Positions 38,839 through 46,612 of a stretch of 64,000 nt of DNA are shown piece by piece. Source of the stretch: Conexibacter sp. CPCC 205762 (GTDB lineage Bacteria; Actinomycetota; Thermoleophilia; Solirubrobacterales; Solirubrobacteraceae). Position numbers and translations under genes: made by a program. Location of the stretch: NCBI RefSeq assembly GCF_030646155.1, contig NZ_JAUTDN010000008.1:62001-126000 (forward strand), given 5' to 3'. How positions within the stretch are numbered: the stretch's first letter is position 1; every line of letters starts with the position of its first letter. The notes below the pieces were generated by a model. That model searched no databases. It saw nothing but the letters and a program-made list of their open reading frames with translations, and was not told the DNA's origin.

Positions 38839-39651
38839 CTACGTCGCGTGCGCGGTGACGTCGCGGCCGACCGCGTCGAGCACGACTCGCGCGACCAGGC
38901 GCGGGTCGTCCCACATCGGCAGGTGGCCGCAGTCGGGCAGCGACAGCGAGACGACGCCGTCGGGCAGCGCACGCGGCGGTGACAGCAGGCGGTCGCGCTC
39001 GCCCCAGGCGAGCGTCACCGGCACGTCGAGGTCGGCGATGCGGGCGAAGCGGCTGGCGCGCATCGCGGCGTCGGCGGCGAGGAAGCCGGGCGCCGAGGCG
39101 TAGGAGGAGATCATCCGCGCGGCCGACCTCGGCGGCACCCGCTCCGGGTGCGCGACCGTGCCGGCGAGCGCGGCCTGGCGCACGCGCCCGCTGCGCGTCA
39201 GCAGCGGCAGGAAGCGGCGGGTCGCCTGCGCCAGTCTGCGGGCGCCATCCCTGCGCGGGCCGAGCGGCCGCGTCCAGAAGCCGGCGGGGCAGAGCGCGGT
39301 GACGGTGCGGGCGCGACCGAGCAGCGCGAGCTCCAGCGACACCCAGCCGCCGAGCGAGTTGCCGACGACGTCGGCCTCCACGATCCCCAGCTCGTCGAGC
39401 AGGCGCGCGACCGAGGCGGCCAGCGCGGCCGCGGTCGCCGGCTCGTACGCCGGCAGCTGCGGCGAGGCGCCGAAGCCGGGCAGGTCGGGGATGACCAGCG
39501 TGTGGTGCTCGCCCAGCGGCGCCAGCAGCGGCTCCCACACGTGCCGCTCGCCGCCGAGGCCGTGCACCAGCACGAGCGGCGGGCCGCTGCCGATTCGGTC
39601 ATAGGCGAGCGGGACGGTTGCGAGCGTCGGCGGGCGGTCGAGGGCGGTCAC
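38839..39651 (-). CDS. Alpha/beta hydrolase
   Basis: GTG 39651 gives a 270-residue hydrolase with oxyanion motif (LVHGLGGERHVW), nucleophile elbow GNSLGG (S99), acid in LAWGERDRLL and catalytic His in DCGHLPMWDDP. The cap region (AGFWTRPLGPRRDGARRL onward) is helical and basic. The fold is that of haloalkane dehalogenase-like or ester hydrolases acting in the cytoplasm; the substrate cannot be read. It stands alone, convergent with the DUF2277 gene (33-base gap). Confidence 0.88.
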   Translation of the reverse strand: MTALDRPPTLATVPLAYDRIGSGPPLVLVHGLGGERHVWEPLLAPLGEHHTLVIPDLPGFGASPQLPAYEPATAAALAASVARLLDELGIVEADVVGNSLGGWVSLELALLGRARTVTALCPAGFWTRPLGPRRDGARRLAQATRRFLPLLTRSGRVRQAALAGTVAHPERVPPRSAARMISSYASAPGFLAADAAMRASRFARIADLDVPVTLAWGERDRLLSPPRALPDGVVSLSLPDCGHLPMWDDPRLVARVVLDAVGRDVTAHAT

Positions 39652-39717
39652 TGTCAGGTCATCGGACGGCGGTCACGAGTTCTTCACATACGGTACGCGA
39701 TCCGCTTTTGGATCAAA

Positions 39718-39743
39718 CGCGGGCGCGCCAGCGCGCGCCCGCG
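39718..39743 (-). terminator. Terminator of the NHL-propeller gene
   Basis: An 11-bp GC stem (CGCGGGCGCGC / GCGCGCCCGCG) with loop CAGC is followed, on the minus strand, by TTTGATCC. It lies 12 bases after the stop at 39755. Confidence 0.7.
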
Positions 39744-39754
39744 CCGCCCCGCCC

Positions 39755-41149
39755 TCAGCGCCGTCTCGCCCGCAGCGTGATCGCGATCGTCTTCGTGGCG
39801 CTCTTGTTGCCGGCCGTGTCGCGGGCGCTGTAGTCGACTCTGTAGCGGCCGGCGGCGAACCCGCCGCGACGGCGCAGCGTCAGCCGCACGCTTCCGGCGC
39901 CGCGCGTGCTCGCCTTCGCCGACGCGAGCGTCACCCAGCGCAAGCACGAGCGCGCTCTGCGCAGCTTGCGCGTCGGCTTCACGCACGAGCCGCCGCGGCG
40001 CTTGCCGGCGACCCGCTGCCGCAGCGTCGCGCTGACGGTGGCGGCCTCGCTGACGCGTCCGCTGACGACGAGCGCTCTCGCCCCGGCCGCCGCTCTGCCG
40101 CTCAGCCCCAGCCGCACGGTCGGCTTGGCGGTGTCTCTCGGCACGTCGGTTCTCGGCGGATCCGTTCTGGGCGGATCGGTTCTCGGCGGATCGACTCTCG
40201 GCGCCTCGACCCCGCTCACGCGCGCGACTCTTCTCGTGTTCAGCAGCGACACCCACAGCGTTCCGTTGGCGCCGGAGGTGACCCAGCGCGGGCCGGCGGC
40301 GGGTGGGAAGCCGCCGAGCGTCGTGACGGTGCCGTCGGGCGTCAGGCGCGCGAGGTCGTCGGCGGCGAAGCGCGCGATCCACCACGCGCCGTCGATCGCG
40401 AAGGTGAGGCCGAACGGGTCGCTGAGCGGCAGCTGCGTTCTGAGCGGGGGACCGGGCGGTGTGATCCGCCCGACCTCATTCTGCGGGTCGGTGTAGGCGA
40501 CCTGCGTGCCGGGGCCGGCGGCGATCTCCTGCGGGCCGGTCCCGGCACCGACGTCGAACGTCTGTACGTCGCTGCCGTCGCGCCCGACCGAGATGACGCT
40601 CGCACCGAGGAAGTCGACGATCCACAGCCGTCTGTCGCCGCCGAAGGCGATCCCGCGGGCGCTGAGGAGCCCGGTGACTCTGAACGATCTGACGACACCG
40701 GCGGTCGTCGTGCTGACGACGTTGTCGTCGGATGCGGTCCACAGCACGCCCGCGTCGTCGACGACGACGCGGTTGACGAATCTGATCTGCGGGGCCGGCA
40801 CCTCGGTCGCGCTGCCGACCGGGTCGGCAGGCGAGAAGCTGACGAATCTGCCGGGCTCGGTCAGCCAGACTCTTCCGTCAGGGCCGCTGACGATCCCGAC
40901 CGCGCCGTTCAGCTTCGCGTCTCTGAACTCCTCGACTCTGCCGTCGGGCGCGATCTTTGCGATGTCGCCATCGCCGCTGGAGAGGGTGACCCAGATGTTG
41001 CCGTCGGGCCCGAGCGTCAGCTGGCCGGGCGTGCCGGAGACCGGGAAGTCGCCGTCGACGGCCGGTGCCGCGACGGCCGGGGCGGCGGCGACGGCGAGCG
41101 TCGTCGCTGCCGTCGCCAGCAGGGTGGAGGGAAGGCGGGAGGCGCGCAT
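39755..41149 (-). CDS. Secreted NHL/Vgb-like beta-propeller protein with basic C-terminal module
   Basis: ATG 41149 begins a signal peptide (LLATAATTLAVAAAPAVAAP). Residues ~35-310 form propeller blades of the streptogramin-lyase/NHL type (LTLGPDGNIWVTLSSGDGDI, IVSGPDGRVWLTEPG, TSGANGTLWVSLLN). A short RTDPP repeat linker follows, then a ~120-residue basic beta domain ending ARDTAGNKSATKTIAITL-RARRR. Propellers of this kind usually bind ligands or surfaces rather than catalyse; true lyase residues were not verified. Many Arg codons are AGA. Confidence 0.8.
   Translation of the reverse strand: MRASRLPSTLLATAATTLAVAAAPAVAAPAVDGDFPVSGTPGQLTLGPDGNIWVTLSSGDGDIAKIAPDGRVEEFRDAKLNGAVGIVSGPDGRVWLTEPGRFVSFSPADPVGSATEVPAPQIRFVNRVVVDDAGVLWTASDDNVVSTTTAGVVRSFRVTGLLSARGIAFGGDRRLWIVDFLGASVISVGRDGSDVQTFDVGAGTGPQEIAAGPGTQVAYTDPQNEVGRITPPGPPLRTQLPLSDPFGLTFAIDGAWWIARFAADDLARLTPDGTVTTLGGFPPAAGPRWVTSGANGTLWVSLLNTRRVARVSGVEAPRVDPPRTDPPRTDPPRTDVPRDTAKPTVRLGLSGRAAAGARALVVSGRVSEAATVSATLRQRVAGKRRGGSCVKPTRKLRRARSCLRWVTLASAKASTRGAGSVRLTLRRRGGFAAGRYRVDYSARDTAGNKSATKTIAITLRARRR
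40148..40205 (-). repeat. Tandem 15-bp repeat coding RTDPP
   Basis: Four near-identical 15-bp units (GTTCTCGGCGGATCG-like on the + strand) encode a proline spacer between the propeller and the C-terminal module. It is prone to slippage. Confidence 0.75.
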
Positions 41150-41222
41150 GACGGTCAGCTTTCCCGATCGGAGCGCTGCGTGCATCCGTATCGACCCTGA
41201 ACTTTCGCGCCGGCCCGCGCGC

Positions 41223-41570
41223 TCACTCCTCGTCGAGCAGCAGCAGCGTCTGCTGGTAGGGCTCCGCCAGCGTCACGCTGACGACCGTGCAGGCGACGAC
41301 GCGGCCGCGCAGCGTGCGCTCGACCTCCAAGTCCGGTCGCGGCTCCTGCGAGTAGGCGTTGACGCGGTCGGAGCGGAACATCCCGTAGCTGCCGAACTGC
41401 CACTCGGGCCCGTACGCGATGCCGCTGTCGAGGTCGCGCAGATGCGGCTCGAACGGCTGCGAGGACGGCTTGTTGCCGCGCAGCCCGCCGAGCTTGACGA
41501 GCCAGGTCAGCTCGACGCGGTGGCCGAGCGGGATCGGGGCGGGGTAGGCGAGTGGCACGGTGACGCTCAT
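41223..41570 (-). CDS. Hypothetical small protein
   Basis: The 115-residue protein (MSVTVPLAYPAPIPLGHRVE) is probably soluble, with mixed strand content and several aromatic residues (YGPEWQFGSYGMFRSD). It ends in acidic residues (LLLLDEE). No family is recognised. Codon use is ordinary and composition is protein-like, supporting a real gene. It lies between the propeller gene and a divergent membrane protein gene. Confidence 0.6.
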   Translation of the reverse strand: MSVTVPLAYPAPIPLGHRVELTWLVKLGGLRGNKPSSQPFEPHLRDLDSGIAYGPEWQFGSYGMFRSDRVNAYSQEPRPDLEVERTLRGRVVACTVVSVTLAEPYQQTLLLLDEE

Positions 41571-41652
41571 GGACGCACCGTAGCGCCCGGCTGCCGGCGC
41601 TCACCCGCGCAGGGTGAGGCGGGCTCACCCGCCGCCGCGCGAGGGTCGCCGG

Positions 41653-42042
41653 ATGAGCACAGGAACGGGAGCAGGTTCGCGCACGAGCGGCTGGGTGCTG
41701 TTCGTCGGCGTCTACCTCGGGATCGCCGGGGTCCTCAACGCGCTGTGGGGGATCGCCGCGCTGGCGCAGAAGTCGAACTTCGCCTCCGACAGCCTCATAT
41801 GGTCGACGATCAGCACCTGGGGCTGGGTCGCGCTGATCGTCGGCGTGATTCAGATCGCGGGTGCGCTGCTCGTCGGCGCGCAGCGGGCGGCGGGGGCGAT
41901 CACGGCCGGCTTCCTCGCCTTCCTCGGCCTGCTCGTGAACTTCCTCTCGCTCGGCGCCTACCCGATCTGGTCGGTGATCCTGCTCGTGACCAACGCCCTG
42001 ATCCTTTGGGCGACGACCGTCCACTCGGACGAGTTCGTCTGA
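41653..42042 (+). CDS. DUF7144-family membrane protein
   Basis: The 129-residue protein from ATG 41653 has four membrane helices with the pattern common to this actinobacterial family: GWVLFVGVYLGIAGVLNALW, ISTWGWVALIVGVIQIAGAL, ITAGFLAFLGLLVNFLSLGA, YPIWSVILLVTNALILWATT. The conserved TWGW and YPxWS motifs are present. No function is known. It is convergent with the SDR gene. Confidence 0.83.
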   Translation: MSTGTGAGSRTSGWVLFVGVYLGIAGVLNALWGIAALAQKSNFASDSLIWSTISTWGWVALIVGVIQIAGALLVGAQRAAGAITAGFLAFLGLLVNFLSLGAYPIWSVILLVTNALILWATTVHSDEFV

Positions 42043-42075
42043 GCGCGCCCGCCGCGGCGGCGGGCGACGGCCGGC

Positions 42076-42870
42076 TCAGCGCTTCGCTCTCTGGCCGTCG
42101 GCGAGCGCGCGGGTGACTCTCTCGTTGCCGAGCAGGCGGCTGACGTTCGCCGACAGCTGCGGCGCCAGGCCCGATATCGCCGCGCCGGCGCGCAGGCTGA
42201 GCGGCGCGACGTCGACCTCGGCCTTGTTGCCCTCGATTGCCTTCACGACGCCGGCCGCGACCTCCTCGGGCGAGCGCGTGCCGACCCCTCTGGGCAGCTC
42301 GACGCCGGCCTCGGCGAACATGCCCGCGTCGCGCACGAAGCCGGGGAAGACGGTCGAGACGCCGACGCCCTGGTCGCGCAGGTCCGCGCGCAGCGCGAGC
42401 GCGAAGCCGCGCAGCCCGAACTTGGTGGCGGAGTAGAGCGACCCGCCCGGCTGCGCCGACTTGCCCGACAGCGAGGAGATGAAGACGAGCTGCCCGCGCC
42501 CGCGCGGCGCCATCTGCGCGGCGAGCAGCTTCGCGAGCGCGATCGGCGCGCGCAGATTGACGTCGAGCGCCCGGTCGATCTCCGCCTGCGTGTAGTCGTC
42601 GAGCGTCCCGCTCGCCGGCAGCGCGGCGTTCGCGACCAGCACGTCGACGTCACCCGCCTCCGCGACCAGCCGCGCCGGCGCGTCGCGGTCGGCGAGGTCG
42701 ACCGACAGCGCCCGCCCGCCCAGCTCCTGCGCCAGCGGCTCCAGCACCTCGGCCCGGCGCCCGGTCAGGATCAGCCGCCCGCCGCGCGCCGCCAGCGCCC
42801 GCGCGATCGCCTGCCCGATCCCACCGCTCGCGCCGGTGAGCAGAATTGTGGAGCCCTGGATCTGCGTCAT
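42076..42870 (-). CDS. Short-chain dehydrogenase/reductase
   Basis: The 264-residue protein has the classical SDR motifs: cofactor turn [16 protein letters not shown], catalytic Ser in FISSLSG and YSATK (Tyr-x-x-x-Lys). [12 protein letters not shown] after the first strand suggests NADP(H) preference. ATG 42870 fits the family start. The C-terminal part ([20 protein letters not shown]) is helical. The substrate is unknown. Confidence 0.92.
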   Translation of the reverse strand: MTQIQGSTILLTGASGGIGQAIARALAARGGRLILTGRRAEVLEPLAQELGGRALSVDLADRDAPARLVAEAGDVDVLVANAALPASGTLDDYTQAEIDRALDVNLRAPIALAKLLAAQMAPRGRGQLVFISSLSGKSAQPGGSLYSATKFGLRGFALALRADLRDQGVGVSTVFPGFVRDAGMFAEAGVELPRGVGTRSPEEVAAGVVKAIEGNKAEVDVAPLSLRAGAAISGLAPQLSANVSRLLGNERVTRALADGQRAKR

Positions 42871-42916
42871 GGCCGGAAGCCTGCCACAGACGGCGCTGTG
42901 AAACCGCAATTGCTAT

Positions 42917-42949
42917 CTAGCTAAGCCGGCTAGCTAGGCGCGCTACACT
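42917..42949 (+). promoter_or_regulatory. Operator and -10 of the toxin-antitoxin operon
   Basis: A perfect 7-7-7 inverted repeat (CTAGCTA-AGCCGGC-TAGCTAG, 42917-42937) lies in a locally AT-rich patch. TACACT at 42944-42949 is a good -10; transcription would start at or next to the ATG at 42956, giving a leaderless mRNA. The repeat overlaps the -35/spacer, as expected for autorepression by the antitoxin. Confidence 0.6.
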
Positions 42950-42955
42950 GTTGGA

Positions 42956-43189
42956 ATGGCGCAGATCGGGATGCATGAGGCGAAGACGACGCTGTCGAAG
43001 CTGGTCGAGCGCGCGCAGGCCGGGGAGGAGATCGTCATCTCCCGCAACGGCACGCCGGTCGCGAGACTGGTGCCGGTGGAGGCGCGCAACGGCTTCGCGG
43101 AACTGCGCGGCCGCTGGCGTGGTGAGGTCGAGATCGCCGACGACTTCGACCAGCTGCCGTCCGACATCGCCGACGCGTTCGGCGCGTGA
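42956..43189 (+). CDS. Phd/YefM-family antitoxin
   Basis: The 77-residue protein begins MAQIGMHEAKTTLSKLVERA, then EEIVISRNGTPVARLVPVE, the Phd/YefM dimer fold that binds DNA. The C-terminal ~35 residues (GRWRGEVEIADDFDQLPSDI) are acidic and flexible and should wrap the toxin. It would repress its own promoter through the palindrome upstream. The stop overlaps the toxin start (GTGA). Confidence 0.92.
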   Translation: MAQIGMHEAKTTLSKLVERAQAGEEIVISRNGTPVARLVPVEARNGFAELRGRWRGEVEIADDFDQLPSDIADAFGA

Positions 43190-43560
43190 AGCTGCTGCTC
43201 GACACGCACGCGGCGCTGTGGTGGTTGGACGGCGGTGAGCGGGTCGGCCCGCGGGCGTCGGACGCGCTCGTCGACTCCACCAACGAGGTGCTGCTGAGCG
43301 CGGCTGTCGTCTGGGAGGTCGCGATCAAGCGGTCGCTCGGCAAGCTGCGCGCGCCGGCTGGCTTCGCGGCCGAGATCCAGAGCGCCGGTGCGCTGCCGCT
43401 TCCTGTCACCGTCGCACACGCTGAGGCGGTCGAGCAGCTGCCGTGGCACCATCGCGACCCGTTCGACCGCCTGCTGATCGCCCAAGCGCTCGCCGAGGGC
43501 GCCACGCTCGTCAGTCGCGACGAGCAGTTCGCCGCCTACGGCGTGCCGCTCGTCTGGTGA
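43186..43560 (+). CDS. VapC-like PIN-domain toxin
   Basis: The 124-residue PIN ribonuclease shows the metal-binding acids: D6 (LLLDTHAALWWL), E44 (VVWEVAIKRSLGKL), D91/D94 (DPFDRLLIAQA) and D112 (LVSRDEQF). Such toxins cut tRNA or rRNA when the antitoxin is degraded. All four positions are intact, so the toxin should be active. GTG 43186 overlaps the antitoxin stop by four bases. Confidence 0.92.
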   Translation: MKLLLDTHAALWWLDGGERVGPRASDALVDSTNEVLLSAAVVWEVAIKRSLGKLRAPAGFAAEIQSAGALPLPVTVAHAEAVEQLPWHHRDPFDRLLIAQALAEGATLVSRDEQFAAYGVPLVW

Positions 43561-43576
43561 CTCGTCGCCGGCGGCG

Positions 43577-44734
43577 CTAGCCGAACAGCGCCACCGTCGC
43601 CGTGAACGAGTGCATGAAGCTCGCGGCGCCGACGGGGCCGATCTCGCCGGCGGCGAAGAAGCCGGCGGAGGGGGCGCCGGCGAGTTCGGCGGCGAGCGCG
43701 CCGGCGTCGTGGTCGGCGACGCCGAACATGTCGCGGCCGCGGGAGTGGCAGGCGAAGGCGAGCGCGCCGGCGGGGGCGCCGCCGAGCGCCTCGACCCGCA
43801 GCCGGATCTGGTCGTGCAGGTCGCGGCCGGCGGCGGCGGGGTCGCGGGCGTGGAGGCGCAGGACGGCGCCGGGCTCGACGCGGGCGGCGATCGCGATCGT
43901 GCCGGCGACCGGGTCGGCGCCGAGCAGGCCGCGCACGAGGAAGTCGCCCTGCTCGTAGTCGACCTGGCCGCCGTCGACGACGACGCCGATCAGCAGGCCG
44001 CCGGCGACGAGCGTCCGCTCGCGCGCGTCGAGCTGCTCGATCGTCTCGCGTATGTGGTCGAGCGCCGGGCGCCCGGCCAGCTCGGTTATGACGTTGCCCT
44101 CGGCCGCCGTCACCGTCATCTCCGGCCCGACCGGAGTCGCGCCCTGGGAGACGCACGGCAGCAGCTCGATCCCGTCGAAGCGGACCCCGACCGTGCCGGA
44201 CTCGACAACGCGGTCGCCGTGGAAGAGGGCGGCCGAGCCCTCGGCCGTGCGGGCGCTCGCGAGCCCGCCGACGATCGGCACGCCCGCCGCGCGCTCGGCG
44301 AGGTCGGTCAGCAGCGCGTCGGTCGGGAAGCTGTAGGGGTCGGGCAGCAGGATCGCGCCGCGTGCGCCTGCCAGATCCTCCATGCCGGTGATCGCGATCG
44401 TCTCCTCGATCTGCTGCGCGGTCGCGTGGAAGGTCGTCGCGCTGCCGCCGCCGAGCGCCGCCGCCCACACCGTCACGGCCGTGCCGCCCTCGTGCTCGGC
44501 GCCGCCGCCGAGCACGCCGCCGGCCCCGCAGCCGATCAGCGCCGGCGGTCGCAGCGCCTCGTGGACGCCCTCCAGCGTCGCCTCCGGCGCCGCCAGGTGC
44601 GCGCCCGCGGCGAAGACGATCGCGAGGTCTGCCTTCGCGCCCGCGAGCGCCCGCCCGGCCGCGTGCGCGGCCTCGATCGCACCGATGCGAGCATCGCCGT
44701 GCGTCGAGATTCCAGTTCCGATCCGTACCCCCAT
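43577..44734 (-). CDS. FIST-domain sensor protein
   Basis: The 385-residue protein comprises a FIST N domain (IGTGISTHGDARIGAIEAAH, LIGCGAGGVLGGGAEHE, GVPIVGGLASA) and a FIST C domain (LLIGVVVDGGQVDYEQGDFL to FACHSRGRDMFG and GEIGPVG). FIST domains are thought to bind small ligands such as amino acids and usually feed kinases or chemoreceptors; here there is no fused output domain. It is divergent from miaA, 64 bases away. A soluble ligand-binding partner for the window's chemoreceptors is possible but unproven. Confidence 0.85.
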   Translation of the reverse strand: MGVRIGTGISTHGDARIGAIEAAHAAGRALAGAKADLAIVFAAGAHLAAPEATLEGVHEALRPPALIGCGAGGVLGGGAEHEGGTAVTVWAAALGGGSATTFHATAQQIEETIAITGMEDLAGARGAILLPDPYSFPTDALLTDLAERAAGVPIVGGLASARTAEGSAALFHGDRVVESGTVGVRFDGIELLPCVSQGATPVGPEMTVTAAEGNVITELAGRPALDHIRETIEQLDARERTLVAGGLLIGVVVDGGQVDYEQGDFLVRGLLGADPVAGTIAIAARVEPGAVLRLHARDPAAAGRDLHDQIRLRVEALGGAPAGALAFACHSRGRDMFGVADHDAGALAAELAGAPSAGFFAAGEIGPVGAASFMHSFTATVALFG

Positions 44735-44798
44735 CACACCACCATACTGCTGGCTGGGATGCCGCTCGACGGTTCTCGCCGCCATACTGACCGCACCG

Positions 44799-45746
44799 AT
44801 GCCGCCGACCGTGATCGCCATCTTCGGGCCGACCGGAATCGGCAAGACGGCGGTCGCGCTGGCGCTCGCGCGGCGGCTGCGCGCGGCCGGCGAGGAGCCG
44901 CTCGCGATCTCCGCCGACGCGCTCCAGGTCTACGCAGGGCTGGAGCGGCTGACCGGCGCCGCCGACGCGACCGAGCAGGCCGAGCTGGAGCACCGGCTCG
45001 TCTCCTTCCTGCCGGTCTCCGAGACCTTCAGCGCCGGCGCCTACGCGGACAAGGCGCACCACGAGATCGACGCCGCGCTCGCCGCCGGCCGCACGCCGAT
45101 CGTCGTCGGCGGCACCGGCCTCTACCTGCGCGCGGCGCTGACGCAGCTCGACCTCAAGCCGCCGCCGGCGCCCGGCGCGCGCGAGCGCTGGACGGCCGAG
45201 CTGGAGCGCGTCGGCGCGCCCGCGCTGCACGCGCGCCTGGCCGAGCGGGCGGCGTGGGCGGCGGCGCCGATCGAGCCGAGCGACCGCCAGCGGATCGTGC
45301 GCGCGCACGAGCTGCTCGACGCGGGCGCGCTCCGGCCGCCTGCCGCAGACAACCAGCTGTGGACCGACACGATGCGCCGGCCGACCGTGCTCGCCGGCCT
45401 GACGCTCGAACGCGCCGAGCTGTACGCGCGGATCGACGCGCGCGTGGAGGCGATGGTCGCGGCGGGGGCGAGGGAGGAGGTCGAGCGCGCGGTCGCCGCG
45501 GGCGCGTCGGCGACCGCCCGCAGAGCGCTCGGCTTCGACGAGCTGCTGGCCGGCGACGTCGAGCAGATGAAGACCCGCACCCGCCAGTACGCCAAGCGCC
45601 AGCTGACCTGGATGCGCAAGCTCGCGGGTGTCGAGACGATCGACGTGACCGGCCGCGACGCGGACGAGGTCGCGGCCATCATCGATACCCTTCGCCGCCG
45701 GCAACCGCCCGTCCCAGACCCGTCCCAGACACCGGAGGCAGCGTGA
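44799..45746 (+). CDS. miaA: tRNA dimethylallyltransferase
   Basis: The 315-residue enzyme begins with a P-loop (IAIFGPTGIGKTAVALALAR) and has SADALQVYAGL (the substrate-binding Asp region), VVGGTGLYLRAAL, and RTRQYAKRQLTWMRKL, which binds the anticodon stem. It adds dimethylallyl to A37 of tRNAs reading UNN codons. DALQVY replaces the usual DSxQ(V/I)Y, a mild change. GTGA overlap links it to the dapF-like gene, the usual actinobacterial order. Confidence 0.95.
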   Translation: MPPTVIAIFGPTGIGKTAVALALARRLRAAGEEPLAISADALQVYAGLERLTGAADATEQAELEHRLVSFLPVSETFSAGAYADKAHHEIDAALAAGRTPIVVGGTGLYLRAALTQLDLKPPPAPGARERWTAELERVGAPALHARLAERAAWAAAPIEPSDRQRIVRAHELLDAGALRPPAADNQLWTDTMRRPTVLAGLTLERAELYARIDARVEAMVAAGAREEVERAVAAGASATARRALGFDELLAGDVEQMKTRTRQYAKRQLTWMRKLAGVETIDVTGRDADEVAAIIDTLRRRQPPVPDPSQTPEAA

Positions 45747-46612
45747 AGTTCGAGAAGTGGCAGGCGCTCGGCAACGACTACGCCATCATCGAGGCCGACG
45801 CGCTCCCGTTCGAGCTGACGCCGGCCCGCATCCGCGCCTTCTGCGCCGGCCATTTCGGCGTCTTCGCCGACGGCATCCTGCTGCTGTCCAGAAGCGCCCA
45901 GCCGGGCTTCGCCGCCGACCTGAAGATCTTCAACCCGGACGGCTCCGAGGCCGAGCTGTCGGGCAACGGCGCGCGCGAGGCGATCATGTACCTGCGCCAG
46001 CGCGGCTGGGTCGACGCGGACGAGTTCTCGATCATGACCGCGGCCGGCGAGATCCGCCCGAGCATCACCGGCCCGACCACCTGCAAGGTCGACATGGGCC
46101 GCGCCAAGCTCGTCTCCAAGGACTTCCCCTCCGGCCCCGACGACGGCGCCGCGGAGCTGATCGCCGACGGCACGACGTGGCGCTTCCAGCACGTCTCGAT
46201 CGGCAACCCTCAGTGCTCGATCAAGGTCGACTCGCTCCAGGCGCTGGAGGCGCTCGACCTGCCGGCGATCGGCGGCGCGCTGGAGCACCACGAGCTGTTC
46301 CCCAACCGCACGAACGTCTCCTGGTACGCCGAGCTGGCGCCCGACCGGATCCGCGCTCGCATCTTCGAGCGCGGCGTCGGCGAGACGCTCTCGTCCGGCA
46401 CCGGCGCGACCGGCGCCGCGGTCGCGCACGTGCTGCGCGGCGGCGGGGGCGACGATCCCGACCTCTCGACCGTCACCGTCGTGCTCGACGGCGGTGAGCT
46501 GGAGGTCGAGGTCGCCGAGGACCTGCACGTGAACCTGACCGGCTGGGCCGTCCCTGTCTTCAGAGGCGAGCTCTCCGAGAACTTCGTCAAGGAGCTCCAT
46601 GAGACCGAGTAA
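45743..46612 (+). CDS. dapF: Diaminopimelate epimerase-like protein lacking both catalytic cysteines
   Basis: GTG 45743 (GGAGG five bases before) gives 289 residues with the DapF scaffold: FEKWQALGNDYAIIEAD, IFNPDGSEAELSGNGARE, VSIGNPQCSI, PNRTNVSW and ERGVGETLSSGTGATGAA. DapF converts LL- to meso-diaminopimelate using two Cys, in GNGARC and in ETxACGxGA. Here these are Glu79 and Ser218; the bases read GAG and TCC. Substrate-contact motifs are kept, so the protein is not simply degraded. Either it uses another acid/base pair (PhzF, same fold, uses Glu) or it does something else. It overlaps dapL by 14 bases, supporting a diaminopimelate-related job. Confidence 0.85.
   Translation: MKFEKWQALGNDYAIIEADALPFELTPARIRAFCAGHFGVFADGILLLSRSAQPGFAADLKIFNPDGSEAELSGNGAREAIMYLRQRGWVDADEFSIMTAAGEIRPSITGPTTCKVDMGRAKLVSKDFPSGPDDGAAELIADGTTWRFQHVSIGNPQCSIKVDSLQALEALDLPAIGGALEHHELFPNRTNVSWYAELAPDRIRARIFERGVGETLSSGTGATGAAVAHVLRGGGGDDPDLSTVTVVLDGGELEVEVAEDLHVNLTGWAVPVFRGELSENFVKELHETE

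Noticed and set aside
43610-45742. Long upstream extension in frame with the dapF-like gene
   Set aside because: The frame is open back to 43610 but runs antisense to the FIST gene and across miaA with Arg-rich nonsense; GTG 45743 with GGAGG is the real start.
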